Below are positions 50,178 to 60,200 of a stretch of DNA of 64,000 nucleotides, one piece after another. This stretch comes from Candidatus Cloacimonas sp. (GTDB taxonomy: Bacteria; Cloacimonadota; Cloacimonadia; Cloacimonadales; Cloacimonadaceae), in assembly GCA_023227825.1 (NCBI GenBank), contig JALOCJ010000005.1:1-64000 (forward strand), in the 5' to 3' direction. Below the pieces are notes generated by a model, which had not been told where the DNA came from, ran no database searches, and was given only the letters and a program-made list of their open reading frames with translations. The position numbers were made by a program, and so were the translations under genes. The stretch's first letter is position 1; each line of letters opens with the position of its first letter.

Positions 50178-51512
50178 ATGTCCACGAATCTGAAATACAT
50201 TCGTTCTGCTGACAATGAAATTGCTAAAATGACAGAAATGTCTGCCGAAAAAATGCTCCTTGAATTGAAATATGGCTACATTAGCAGCAATGAAGCAATG
50301 GAATTGGAAGAAAAATATGGAGCTCATAATTATCATCCTTTGCCCGTGGTTTTAGCAAAAGGAGAAGGTGTTTATGTTTGGGACCCCGAAGGAAATCGTT
50401 ATTATGATTTTCTTTCTGCCTATTCAGCAGTGAACCAGGGGCATTGTCATCCCAAAATTATTCAGGCGTTGATTGATCAAGCAAAAGAACTTACTTTAAC
50501 TTCTCGCGCTTTTTACAACAATAAGCTGGGGGAATATGAAAAATATATAACCGGTTATTTCGGTTATGATATGGTTTTACCTATGAATTCAGGTGCCGAG
50601 GCAGTTGAAACAGCAATGAAACTTGCCCGCAAATGGGCATATAATGTAAAAGGAGTAGCTCCCGATTCAGCCATTCTTATATTTGTAGATGACAACTTTC
50701 ACGGTAGAACGATATCTATTATTTCCGCTTCTTCTGATCCGGTTGCTTTTGGTGGTTACGGTCCTTTTACTCCTGGAATTGTGCGTATTCCCTATGATGA
50801 TGCCAACGCATTAAAAGAATATCTGGAAAAAAACGGCAAAAATGTAGCCGCTTTTATCGTTGAACCCATTCAAGGTGAAGCCGGTGTAGTTGTCCCCCAA
50901 GACGGCTATTTAAAAAATTGTTATGATCTGTGCCATCAATATAATGTTCTGTTTATAGCTGATGAAATTCAAAGCGGTTTAGGCAGAACCGGGAAACTTC
51001 TTGCCTGTGATTATGAAAATGTGCGTCCCGATGTTTTAATTTTAGGTAAAGCATTATCTGGAGGTGTATTACCTGTTTCAGCAGTTTTAGCTGATAAAGA
51101 TATTATGCTGCAAATAAAACCCGGAGAACATGGTTCCACTTATGGCGGTTTTCCCCTTGCCTGTGTTGTAGCAGTTGCAGCTTTAAAAGTTATTCAAGAA
51201 GAGAAGTTGACTGAGCATTCTTTTGAAATGGGTGAATATTTCCGTTCTGAACTGCGAAAAATAGAACATCCAATGCTCAAGCTTGTGCGCGGAAAAGGTC
51301 TATTGAATGCGATTATAATTGAACCAAGGAATGGATTTGAAGCATGGGATGTGTGTTTGAAATTGAAAGATAAAGGTTTACTTTGCAAGCCAACTCACCG
51401 TCATATCATTCGTCTTGCGCCACCTTTAATTATTACTAAAGAACAAATGGATGAATGTCTCCAGATTATTAAAGATGTTTTTAACGAATTAAATGAAACC
51501 TTATGTAAATAA
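50178..51512 (+). CDS. rocD: Ornithine--oxo-acid aminotransferase-like, PLP-dependent
   Basis: The 444-aa enzyme belongs to class III aminotransferases. PLP Lys lies in LILGKALSGG (about 293), preceded by IADEIQSGLGRTG. RNQxHGH-like DNFHGRTISIISASSD and the substrate region YNGALPA-like LTSRAFYNNKLGEYEKY match ornithine aminotransferases. About 45 extra N-terminal residues (SADNEIAKMTEMSAEKM) precede the core. It would interconvert ornithine and glutamate semialdehyde. GGAGGA stands before ATG 50178, and a terminator follows the stop. Confidence 0.87.
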   Translation: MSTNLKYIRSADNEIAKMTEMSAEKMLLELKYGYISSNEAMELEEKYGAHNYHPLPVVLAKGEGVYVWDPEGNRYYDFLSAYSAVNQGHCHPKIIQALIDQAKELTLTSRAFYNNKLGEYEKYITGYFGYDMVLPMNSGAEAVETAMKLARKWAYNVKGVAPDSAILIFVDDNFHGRTISIISASSDPVAFGGYGPFTPGIVRIPYDDANALKEYLEKNGKNVAAFIVEPIQGEAGVVVPQDGYLKNCYDLCHQYNVLFIADEIQSGLGRTGKLLACDYENVRPDVLILGKALSGGVLPVSAVLADKDIMLQIKPGEHGSTYGGFPLACVVAVAALKVIQEEKLTEHSFEMGEYFRSELRKIEHPMLKLVRGKGLLNAIIIEPRNGFEAWDVCLKLKDKGLLCKPTHRHIIRLAPPLIITKEQMDECLQIIKDVFNELNETLCK

Positions 51513-51520
51513 ACAATAAG

Positions 51521-51549
51521 AGGGGTGGCTTTTCCACCCCTTGTTTTTT
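51521..51549 (+). terminator. Rho-independent terminator after rocD
   Basis: The stem AGGGGTGG (51521-51528) and CCACCCCT (51534-51541) is a perfect 8-bp hairpin with loop CTTTT, followed by TGTTTTTT. It is the clearest intrinsic terminator in the window. It ends only 7 nt before the era start codon. Confidence 0.9.
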
Positions 51550-51555
51550 GCAATT

Positions 51556-52440
51556 ATGCATAATACGGAAAGCTTCAAAAGCGGTTTTGTGGCTATTATA
51601 GGAAAACCCAATACCGGTAAATCTACTTTAATGAACCTTATTTTAGGAGAAAAAATATCTATTACCTCTCCTAAGCCACAAACTACCCGCTATGCCATTA
51701 AAGGAATCTGGAATAGTATAGAGCATCAGATAATTTTTGTGGATACACCCGGTTATTTAAAACCCCGTTATGAACTGCAGGAAAAGATGCTTAAAATTTG
51801 GCATAATGCCTTTAAAGATGTGGATTTAATTATTTTCTTAACCCAAATTGAAGGTTTTCCCACGGAATATGACAAAGAAGTGCTGCAACAGCTGAAAACT
51901 TTAAAAAATCCCCAATTGGCTGTTTTCAATAAACTTGACCTCAAGCCCGATGCAGATAGAAATGAACTTATAAAGTATCTTCCCGAATCTATCAATGAGG
52001 TCTTTTTTGTTTCCGCTAAAACCGGAGAAAACATCCCGGAACTGCTGGAGGCAATTAAATATTATATACCCTATCATCTGCCCTATTATGATAAGGATAT
52101 GCTTTCCGATTTACCTATGCGTTTTTTTGCCCGGGAAGTTATCCGGGAAGCAATCTTCCATTTTTTTGAAGAGGAAATACCCTATTCTTCAGCTGTTTTG
52201 ATTGAACACTTTAAGGAATTTCCCGATAAAACAATTATTGATGCCGTAATTTGGCTGGAAAGAGAAAGCCAGAAACCTATCCTCATCGGGAAAAATGGCT
52301 CTTCTATTAAAAAAATAAGAGAATATGCAGAAAGGGAGCTTTCCCGCTTTCTGCAAATTCCTGTTCAAGTGCATTTGTTTGTTAAAATTAAACCCAAATG
52401 GAGAAAAAAACAATCAGCTCTGAAAGAACTTGGTTTTTAA
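51556..52440 (+). CDS. era: GTPase Era
   Basis: Era is a GTPase that assists 16S rRNA maturation and 30S assembly. G1 is GKPNTGKST (16-24), G3 is DTPG, G4 is NKLD, and a C-terminal KH domain shows ILIGKNGSSIKKIREYAERE. I chose ATG 51556 (294 aa). No Shine-Dalgarno sequence is visible, and a rho-independent terminator ends just upstream. An alternative TTG at 51541 would lie inside the terminator. The transcript may thus be leaderless or arise by read-through. A small hairpin element starts directly at the stop codon. Confidence 0.94.
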   Translation: MHNTESFKSGFVAIIGKPNTGKSTLMNLILGEKISITSPKPQTTRYAIKGIWNSIEHQIIFVDTPGYLKPRYELQEKMLKIWHNAFKDVDLIIFLTQIEGFPTEYDKEVLQQLKTLKNPQLAVFNKLDLKPDADRNELIKYLPESINEVFFVSAKTGENIPELLEAIKYYIPYHLPYYDKDMLSDLPMRFFAREVIREAIFHFFEEEIPYSSAVLIEHFKEFPDKTIIDAVIWLERESQKPILIGKNGSSIKKIREYAERELSRFLQIPVQVHLFVKIKPKWRKKQSALKELGF

Positions 52441-52667
52441 TGTAGCCGGAGGACGCTGTTCCTCAGCAAAAAAGTAACACAAACATTCCGGCTTTTGTGG
52501 TTGACCGGGAGGTCAACCTTCCGGATGAACGACATCTTGTCGTTCCACTTCCAACCCGGTAATTTCTTTACCACGCTGTTTTTAGTAACGATAGAGGGCA
52601 TAAAAGATGGTTGACCGGGAGGTCAACCTTCCGGCTTTTTTGGTTGACCGGGAGGTCAACCTTCCGG
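52441..52667. repeat. Hairpin cluster of the TTCCGG family plus a dnaB-type hairpin
   Basis: Directly after era, 52441-52467 matches the element after dnaB (TGTAGCCGGAGGACGCTGTT then CCTCAGC). Then come GGTTGACC-GGGA-GGTCAACC at 52499-52518, GAACGACA-TCT-TGTCGTTC at 52527-52545, and two more copies of the first hairpin at 52609-52628 and 52642-52661, each followed by TTCCGG. The last TTCCGG touches the end of sprA. A short ORF across them (two repeats of TGRSTFRL) is an artefact. Confidence 0.85.
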
Positions 52668-55600
52668 TTACAGATTTATTTCTACCCAGATTCCCAAGCT
52701 GAAGATAGAGGTGCCGTCTTCAGTTTTTTTATCGGAATTTACTTCATAACTGCTGGTCAAGCCACCTCTAATATTGGCATCAAACTGATAAGTTGCCTGG
52801 GGTGAAATAGTAAAACGGCTGGTATTTCTATCAACTTGAGAAGTAGTGCTGCCTTTGGTTTTATCAAAATTATTTTCGTAGGTTATACCCAAAGAAGATG
52901 TCAGCTCATTTTTAATATGTATTTTCTTTTTGGTGAAGGGCACAGTGAAACCTTTTGCTGCTCTGAAACTGTAAGAAAGATTACCATTTAGAGATTGTGT
53001 ATCGCTGGTTTTTAAAATTTCGTAAGTATCCATATCAGTGATATTTTTAGTTTGGCTTAAAGAATAACTGAGATTAGTGGACACAACCTTAAAAAGATTG
53101 CCCGTAAAACCAAGCAAGGGATTAAAGGCAGTTGTAAATGATTCCTGTTTAGGTTTAACCCAATCCAGATTTCCATTTTGGCGGACAGTATATTGAAAAC
53201 CGGTGTTTAATCTGGAACCGGATATATATTTTCCCAAACCAATCAAGGTTTCAATATCCATCAAAGATAATGTTATATCAGGAAAAGTGTAGCCAATCGT
53301 CTGATTACTGGCACTGGCATACCGTCTATTAGACATTAGAGAACAGTTAATAACACTATCCACTCTTCGGGAAAATGTTATTCCGCTACCCAAAGTAAGA
53401 GTATTATCATTGGAAATTGCCTCCAAAGAATCGTAAGGAACAGTATGAGGTAAGCCAATTTGAAAAGAAAAAGGAAAGGGATTTGTTTTACGGGCATAAT
53501 TCATCATATATGTATTTTGATAGGAAGCAGTTATATTTTTCAGCATTGAAAGAGCGCTCACCATTGTCAGCAAAGGATTAAAACCAGGTTCTTTGGTTTC
53601 AGATGTCTCTTTGGTTTCAGTTTCCTTTTCTCCTTCTTCGGGTTTTTCTTCTTTTCCCTTATCCGGATATAACTCTTCCATCAGTTTATTCAATTCTTCC
53701 TCAGAAAGGTCTGCTAATTTTCCTTCTGCTTCCAAACGAGCAAGTTCATCCTTGCGTTTTTGAATTTCTTCTTCACTTAATTTCTGTTCTTCTTCTTTTT
53801 TCATTTCCTCTTCGCTTAATTTCTGTTCTTCTTCTTTTTTCATTTCGTCTTTTTTCTTTTGTTCTTCCTGTTTTTTCTTATCTTCTTCAGTCATTTCTGT
53901 TTTAGTTGAGCCCTCATCTTCTTTACCTTGGGAAGAAACACTTTCAGGAGGCAATTTACTTTTCATCTTCATTGCCCAATTGGATAAGAGAGTTGAATTC
54001 ATCAGAGTTATATTCATCCGGATAGAGCGGTTTGTATTACCATCGCGTTGATAAGTATCAACAGCTTGTCCTTCAACATATTGGGTGTATTTTCTTTGAG
54101 TATCGGTATATCTTGCAGAAGCAGAAGAAGTGAAATTAAACACTTGGGGCAGGTAATTGGGGCTGTAGTTCAAACCTAAGTCCTGCACATATTCTGTTTG
54201 TTTACCAATGTTGATATCATAAAGATAGTCCTTTTGCAATAAATCCCGCTTTGTATTTAAGCGTACCGTAGCAGTTAAATCGCTTAATAAACTCCAGGAA
54301 AGATTACTATCTGTAGTAATATTTCTCGTGTCTGTGGTTTGGGTGCGTTTATTCCAAACCAAACTATCAACTGTAGTTAATCGGTCCCAGCTTTTAGGTT
54401 CGTTACTGCTAAAGGTTATACTATTGCTGAAAGTATTGGGAAAATAGCCCAAACGATAATTTTTAAATAACTTGAAGCTGGTTTTATCAGCTGGAACATT
54501 CAAGTTATAATTCAAAGTTCCCCTGTATGCCAAAAGAGTATCAGCTGCATTAGAAGTATTATTATAGGAGCTTTCAATTCTTCCACTTAGGGATGTTCTA
54601 TAAACAGTATATTGTAAAATTTTGTTTTTAGGTGCTTGTTTTTGGCTGAAACCAAAATCCGCACTGTAAGCTAAGCGTTCTGACTTCTCAATTTTTTTCA
54701 GTTCAGGATTAGCCATATTAGCTCGTAAGAGGTCTGAATTAGCTCTAAACCTGGGGGTTCCCAAAGAATAATTTCGGTTCAGAGACAAAGGCATATCCAA
54801 ATTCCAGGAATTGGGAAACAACTTATTCAGGAATATTTTATGTGTTATATTGAGGGACTGAGTGCTGGTAAAGGTATTACTACGTCCGCGTTGAATTGTA
54901 GTATTAAAATTCTCGCTTTTATCTTCAAAATCCACATTCCAGGTAGCAACATCAGCAAAAGTACCGCTAACGCTAAGACGTTGGGCAACTCCTATGTCTT
55001 CATAAGGATCAGCAACTCTGATATCATCAAAATATATAATCCCGCTGAATTCTTTTATATCTGTCTGATTTGCGTAATAATGAGTTCCTGGCACATAAAC
55101 TCCTAAATAAATATCCCGGATATTAATCAAGCTTGGTTTACCGCGATAATATTTTCCCAGTTGTCCTTCATCCCCGGAAATTACATTAACTAAAGAATCC
55201 GCTTCTGCAAGGGGATTAATTTCCTTCAGGGAAATCAGGTCTTGCAGATTATATTCCAGCTGAATCCAGTCCTTAGCATTCATTTTTGCATTATAGGGAC
55301 GAACCGGAATCCTTTGCCGAACCTGATAATAGTTCAAGGAATCAGCTCCAATACGGAAAATGATATACAGAGAATCCAAATTGGAATAAGAACCCTGAGC
55401 CGCTTCCGGATAAACCCAAAAACGGATTTTATCGTAAGACAGTAAATTTTGGGTATCCAGCATCCGTTGCCTCAGTAAACACATTTGATCCCGTTGCAAA
55501 TATTTCACTTCCAAAGTTAAAGCTGATTCTGCCGATTCTTTTTTATCTTCTGTATACCAGGTTCCAGGGGGGGAAGTATAATGAGAAAAGTTTTTCTGAT

Positions 55601-58600
55601 TAGTTACAATACCTGAAATATAACTTGTATTTTTTGCGGCTAAAACCGAGGGCTCAATTATAGGATTATAATATTGAACATAGCTATTGGGCGGAGGTGC
55701 ATTACCATATTTGAACTGGCGGATATAGTTATCCTGCCATTTATTGCCAACAACAGCTATGTCTGCAATACGAACTTTCACTTCCATCGGAGAATCTGTA
55801 TCTAACCAAATTCTGGCATAAGATATCTTTTGCAAAGAGGGCTGGATGTTTGTTCCGGAACTGCTTACAAGTTGATAGTATTGTTCATCGTTAAGAGGAA
55901 TTCTAAACATTCGCCATTGATTATAAGAATCAACTACCAAAGAGGAATCAGGAGCGGTAAGCGAAAAAGAATAACTGATATAGCGGTCTAATGAATTGAG
56001 AACACCATTACCGTCAAGGTCTTCAGTATCTAAAATTCTGTTCTCTTCAGTTCCATTCACTCCCGAATAATCATTTCCACTTGAGGGATAGGCAATATCA
56101 TTGGGATCGTGACCCGGTTGATTTTTCGGAATTCCATCCAAACCGATATCTTCACTTATAGTAAGAACTCCATCGCGGTTAATATCTTCACTGTTTAAAA
56201 TACCATAACCACCAAATTCAGTATAAAAATCCTCATTAATATCTCCGAGGTCTATATGCATAGTTACATTAGGATAATTATCAGTATTAGGATAAAGAGG
56301 TTCCAGCTTGGCATACACCTCCAGATATTTCTTTTGCGAAAAATCAAGCTGATTACCAAGATATTTCATAATTCCAGCCCAGCTATGTGTTGTGGAACCT
56401 GGAATTTGAACAGGATTTGGTTTCGCAATCATAGTAAGCACAGTTACATATTCATCTTTTTCCTGGTCTGTTAAAGTTGCTTCTGCTTCAATGTCTTTTC
56501 TTTTTACATCTTTTGGATTGAACCAGTTTAGGCGTCCCTTAGCATAAGAAGTTGAATAGGGTTTACTTCCCAACACCCATGTATTGTAAGTAACTCCTAA
56601 AGGATAGGAATCCATAATTGATTCCATATCATCAAGATATGCTTCTTTTTTCTTGCTTTCAGGATCTCCATAAATATTAGGCATTGTAAAAGCAACTTCA
56701 CCGGACAGAGAAAGCTGGGAGGGAGCTGTAGTATTAATTAAAGGCATAGCATCCAGCCATTTAGTAATAAATGCCGGCTTAAAAGTTAATTCACCATCTA
56801 TATCACCCATAACCATTTCTATATTTTCATTGCCTATTCTGGGGCGTCTGTCTGCTACATTTTCACTACGATAAATTAGAGTTCCTCCCAGTTTTGCATA
56901 ATCGCTTAAATTCCAGTTTGCTCTTATTCCTGCAAGGTTTTTTTGGGCTACACTGAAGAGTGTGCGGGATTCAAATTCAATTTCAATTTTAGCATCGGGG
57001 TCTTTTCCTGCTGCCGTTAAAAATGTTATTCTGCCAAAATCGTAATCCACTATATAATCAATATTTTCTCTTTGTTCATTACCGTTCACTTTAACTTTTA
57101 CACTTCCTTTGAGGACACCCATTGAAGAAAGTTCTATTGCCTCGCGTCCAATTTTTCCTTTAATATTTATAAAAATACTTGTGGAGTCCTGATAGGAATA
57201 TTCATCTTCATTTTCTTTCCGGTAAATTATGCCGTCTCCCAATCCCTGCATCGGTTCAATAAAAGGAATAATAATCCAGCCATTAGTAAGATTAACGGTA
57301 GCATCATCTCCATTGATAAGTCCATCGGGGCTGCCATTAGCATTTAAACGCAAATAATCGTTATAGGTAGAAATATCACCAAAAACCAAATTATCAGGTA
57401 AATTATAATTTCGGGTTAAGTCCACATTAACAGTATAAACCTGCAATTCAAATCCATCATTTTTTATGTTGGTTCTACCCATATCATATATATTCCGCAT
57501 TTGTAAATGCCAGGTATTGAGTTCATCATCAGGATCGTAAGGAATATATTCCTGATACTTTTTTCGCAGCACCTTTAAATGTAAGCGACTGGTATCAGAA
57601 TTGGGAGGAGGAACCTGAACTCCATCCCTGCGTGTATATTGAACCCCCAAAGTAGCTGTCCTATCTATAGTTTTCAAGATAGTAATAATTCCGCTGTCAT
57701 AATCGGTAACAAAATCCGTTCCTTCAATTAATTCATCATACCAGGGTTCGTAGGGAGGTCTTATTTCATTTGCATAATAAATTGTATCTCCCACTGCTGC
57801 AGCAGTATTATTGGTATAATTAGCATCGTCATAAAACAAACGCACAGTTCCATTTGCCGGTAAAAAATTCTCATTTACAATCCAGGAACCGTCTGGAGCT
57901 GTTTCAATTGCATTATTTACCCAACCGGGAGGGATATTAGAGCCGGTTTTCAGTTGGTAAAGTTGATAGGGATCGTGTAAATAATACATAGTTCTTCTGG
58001 CATATTTCCAGCTGCTGACTGTGGAAGAATCCGCCTGGCTTTTACCTATGTATGTCTGAGTATTTTTCTGGCTTTCTTCTTTACTGGCAATAACACTTAA
58101 GTCCAAATTGCCATATTTGAATTTACTGGTTATACCAAAAAGTCCCTGAGAGCTTGCAGAATAGCTTACATAGCGCGAACCGCTTAAAGCTAAAGCAATG
58201 TTTCCACCTTCAATACTTTGGATAAATTCGTCATCGTAACCTGTATATTTTACATTTACATTGTTCATATCAAACAGTTCTTCATCCTGCTTGGAATTGT
58301 ATTTGAAGTTAACTGCAATTTTATCACCGATAGTACCGGAAAGACGAAGATTTGTTTCCATTTCCATTTTCAGGTCAAACACATTTTTCCCCGATTGATC
58401 ATAGATAGGTACCTGTTTTCTATGAGTGTTACTTACTTGCATAGTAAGTTTCTGAGTTCCATCCAAATTTAAGCGTCCGGCTGAGGAACCAAGAACCTTT
58501 TGCATCGCTTTCGGCATTGCAATATCCGGCAGCAAAGTAAGGTCTTTAAATAAACCACTGGTAACTGTTTGTGCTACTTGTTCCTGAGTTTTGAAATTGG

Positions 58601-59063
58601 CAAGCAGGGATTTATGAAATGCCTTTGTTTGCATATTGGTGAAATAGCGGTCAAAACTAATGGGAACATCGGGCTCTATTTTGAAATCACCTGCTTGGAC
58701 GCTTAAAATTACTTTACTATTAGCAAAATCAATTTTTTCTTTATATTCTGGAGTAAAGGCAGGAATTTCCAGGGGCTTTGTCTTGTAATAATTCATACCC
58801 TTATTTATCTTGTAAATCTCTATGCGATTGTTAATTATCGGATTGTAACCGGTAATGTAAAGACGAGGATATAATGCCTTTTCGGTTAAGGGATTATGCT
58901 CAAGTTTAATTTCCTGTTTTTGTTTGAAAGGTCTAACAGGAAAAATACTTTTATGGTCTGTCTGATCATCTTCCTGGGGCTTATTAACATCAGAAACCGG
59001 TTCTGCAGCCCACAATATAGCTATGGTTAATAAAATCAAACAGAAGATAAGCTTTTTGGTCAT
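52668..59063 (-). CDS. sprA: SprA/Sov-type giant outer-membrane protein (type 9 secretion translocon)
   Basis: The 2131-aa precursor has a signal peptide (about 1-15) and no soluble enzyme motif. Around 190-340 the segment LNLDGTQKLTMQVSNTHRKQ and NLRLSGTIGDKIAVNFKYNS matches SprA/Sov, the outer-membrane channel of the Bacteroidota type 9 secretion system. EIEFESRTLFS and a long run of beta-strand repeats follow, ending in FSLGIWVEINL. Residues about 1706-1825 form a Lys/Glu-rich insert (EEEQKLSEEE twice). It lies 10 nt after coaX, with convergent era on its other side. No other T9SS gene is in the window. Confidence 0.88.
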   Translation of the reverse strand: MTKKLIFCLILLTIAILWAAEPVSDVNKPQEDDQTDHKSIFPVRPFKQKQEIKLEHNPLTEKALYPRLYITGYNPIINNRIEIYKINKGMNYYKTKPLEIPAFTPEYKEKIDFANSKVILSVQAGDFKIEPDVPISFDRYFTNMQTKAFHKSLLANFKTQEQVAQTVTSGLFKDLTLLPDIAMPKAMQKVLGSSAGRLNLDGTQKLTMQVSNTHRKQVPIYDQSGKNVFDLKMEMETNLRLSGTIGDKIAVNFKYNSKQDEELFDMNNVNVKYTGYDDEFIQSIEGGNIALALSGSRYVSYSASSQGLFGITSKFKYGNLDLSVIASKEESQKNTQTYIGKSQADSSTVSSWKYARRTMYYLHDPYQLYQLKTGSNIPPGWVNNAIETAPDGSWIVNENFLPANGTVRLFYDDANYTNNTAAAVGDTIYYANEIRPPYEPWYDELIEGTDFVTDYDSGIITILKTIDRTATLGVQYTRRDGVQVPPPNSDTSRLHLKVLRKKYQEYIPYDPDDELNTWHLQMRNIYDMGRTNIKNDGFELQVYTVNVDLTRNYNLPDNLVFGDISTYNDYLRLNANGSPDGLINGDDATVNLTNGWIIIPFIEPMQGLGDGIIYRKENEDEYSYQDSTSIFINIKGKIGREAIELSSMGVLKGSVKVKVNGNEQRENIDYIVDYDFGRITFLTAAGKDPDAKIEIEFESRTLFSVAQKNLAGIRANWNLSDYAKLGGTLIYRSENVADRRPRIGNENIEMVMGDIDGELTFKPAFITKWLDAMPLINTTAPSQLSLSGEVAFTMPNIYGDPESKKKEAYLDDMESIMDSYPLGVTYNTWVLGSKPYSTSYAKGRLNWFNPKDVKRKDIEAEATLTDQEKDEYVTVLTMIAKPNPVQIPGSTTHSWAGIMKYLGNQLDFSQKKYLEVYAKLEPLYPNTDNYPNVTMHIDLGDINEDFYTEFGGYGILNSEDINRDGVLTISEDIGLDGIPKNQPGHDPNDIAYPSSGNDYSGVNGTEENRILDTEDLDGNGVLNSLDRYISYSFSLTAPDSSLVVDSYNQWRMFRIPLNDEQYYQLVSSSGTNIQPSLQKISYARIWLDTDSPMEVKVRIADIAVVGNKWQDNYIRQFKYGNAPPPNSYVQYYNPIIEPSVLAAKNTSYISGIVTNQKNFSHYTSPPGTWYTEDKKESAESALTLEVKYLQRDQMCLLRQRMLDTQNLLSYDKIRFWVYPEAAQGSYSNLDSLYIIFRIGADSLNYYQVRQRIPVRPYNAKMNAKDWIQLEYNLQDLISLKEINPLAEADSLVNVISGDEGQLGKYYRGKPSLINIRDIYLGVYVPGTHYYANQTDIKEFSGIIYFDDIRVADPYEDIGVAQRLSVSGTFADVATWNVDFEDKSENFNTTIQRGRSNTFTSTQSLNITHKIFLNKLFPNSWNLDMPLSLNRNYSLGTPRFRANSDLLRANMANPELKKIEKSERLAYSADFGFSQKQAPKNKILQYTVYRTSLSGRIESSYNNTSNAADTLLAYRGTLNYNLNVPADKTSFKLFKNYRLGYFPNTFSNSITFSSNEPKSWDRLTTVDSLVWNKRTQTTDTRNITTDSNLSWSLLSDLTATVRLNTKRDLLQKDYLYDINIGKQTEYVQDLGLNYSPNYLPQVFNFTSSASARYTDTQRKYTQYVEGQAVDTYQRDGNTNRSIRMNITLMNSTLLSNWAMKMKSKLPPESVSSQGKEDEGSTKTEMTEEDKKKQEEQKKKDEMKKEEEQKLSEEEMKKEEEQKLSEEEIQKRKDELARLEAEGKLADLSEEELNKLMEELYPDKGKEEKPEEGEKETETKETSETKEPGFNPLLTMVSALSMLKNITASYQNTYMMNYARKTNPFPFSFQIGLPHTVPYDSLEAISNDNTLTLGSGITFSRRVDSVINCSLMSNRRYASASNQTIGYTFPDITLSLMDIETLIGLGKYISGSRLNTGFQYTVRQNGNLDWVKPKQESFTTAFNPLLGFTGNLFKVVSTNLSYSLSQTKNITDMDTYEILKTSDTQSLNGNLSYSFRAAKGFTVPFTKKKIHIKNELTSSLGITYENNFDKTKGSTTSQVDRNTSRFTISPQATYQFDANIRGGLTSSYEVNSDKKTEDGTSIFSLGIWVEINL

Positions 59064-59073
59064 AAATTCAAGA

Positions 59074-59892
59074 TTATTGCTTCAGAATCTTACATAATGC
59101 CAAATAAAACCCATCCATCGTAAGACCTTTATCAACAGTATCAAGTCCACTAAGGAAGGGACTTATCAAAGAAGACATTCCACCGGTAAGAATTGTTTGA
59201 AATGGCTTGAGATCAGAATATTGTTCTTTGATTTTTGCTGTAAATGTATCCAGCATAAAGGAATGACCGTTTACTATTCCTGAAAGCATTGCTTCGGTAG
59301 TATTCAAACCCAAAAGTACCGGAGGAGGAACAAGTTCAATTTCATATAGCTTTGCTGCTTTAAGGAATAAACTTTCAGCTCCTGTTTTCATACCGGGAGC
59401 TATTATGGCACCTTCAAATCTGCCTTCTTTGCTGATAAGTTCAATAGTTGTGGCTGTTCCCAAATCTATTATGATTGAAGATGTCTGATATTTCTGCCAG
59501 GCAGCATAAGCATTGGCAATTAAATCAGCACCTATAAAAGCAGGGTTATCTACTCTAAAACTGATACCTAAAGGACTAAGTGCATTTATTTCATACACTT
59601 CCGCCTGTATATATTTACTGAAAAGATGCTTCCAAATCCTTGTAAGTTCCGGAACTACACTTCCTAAAGCAATATAATGAATGTCTTTTAACCCAAGTTT
59701 ATAAACTTCTGATAGAGTTGTGGACTCCAGCAATTTGCTGAGTAAAACATAATATTCATCAGAAGTATTCTCCTTAAATGATGTTAGACGTGCTGTCCAA
59801 ACGGATTTACCTTTCATGTATATGGCACATACGATATTTGAATTTCCTATGTCCACTACAAGAACCGGCTCTGGCAATAATAAATTACGCAT
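59074..59892 (-). CDS. coaX: Type III pantothenate kinase
   Basis: CoaX phosphorylates pantothenate, the first step from pantothenate to CoA. The 272-aa protein has VVDIGNSN (12-19, phosphate loop), FIGADLIANAYAAW and IDLGTATTIE (about 140), all typical of the type III enzyme, which is not feedback-inhibited by CoA. ATG 59892 follows GGGG. It may be co-transcribed with sprA. The 308-nt divergent space to the DUF3795 gene holds TTGACA-like sites on both strands. Confidence 0.95.
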   Translation of the reverse strand: MRNLLLPEPVLVVDIGNSNIVCAIYMKGKSVWTARLTSFKENTSDEYYVLLSKLLESTTLSEVYKLGLKDIHYIALGSVVPELTRIWKHLFSKYIQAEVYEINALSPLGISFRVDNPAFIGADLIANAYAAWQKYQTSSIIIDLGTATTIELISKEGRFEGAIIAPGMKTGAESLFLKAAKLYEIELVPPPVLLGLNTTEAMLSGIVNGHSFMLDTFTAKIKEQYSDLKPFQTILTGGMSSLISPFLSGLDTVDKGLTMDGFYLALCKILKQ

Positions 59893-60040
59893 AATCCCCG
59901 CTCAATATCATTTCCTGTAAAGATAACAAGTCAGACGCAATTAGCCATTTTTGTTACTTTTCTTAAACAGTATTATTCTGTCAATAGAATTCTCAACTGC
60001 TTTCTATCCTAGAGGGTAAAATGGAGAGTAAAATTAACTA

Positions 60041-60069
60041 TTGACAAGAATTGGTTTTTAGAGATAAAG
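60041..60069 (+). promoter_or_regulatory. Possible promoter of the DUF3795 gene
   Basis: TTGACA at 60041-60046 is followed after 17 nt by ATAAAG (60064-60069), or after 16 nt by GATAAA. It gives a long leader of about 125 nt before ATG 60201. It is one of several exact TTGACA boxes placed before operon heads in this window. Confidence 0.4.
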
Positions 60070-60200
60070 AAAATGAAATTCTATTTTGAATGCTGCAAAG
60101 AAAGTGAATAAGAAATCAGATCTTATTTTTTTTTGTAGCTAATAAGCAGAATTTGGATTTGAAAAAAAACCGGTGTTGTAACATCGGAAGAGGAGAAAAA

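Noticed and set aside
52611..52805. 64-aa ORF with repeated TGRSTFRL
   Set aside because: Derived from the GGTTGACC hairpins and overlapping the 3' end of sprA on the other strand.
53603..53905. 100-aa hydrophobic ORF antisense to sprA
   Set aside because: It is the complement of the Lys/Glu-rich codons of the sprA insert; no ribosome site.
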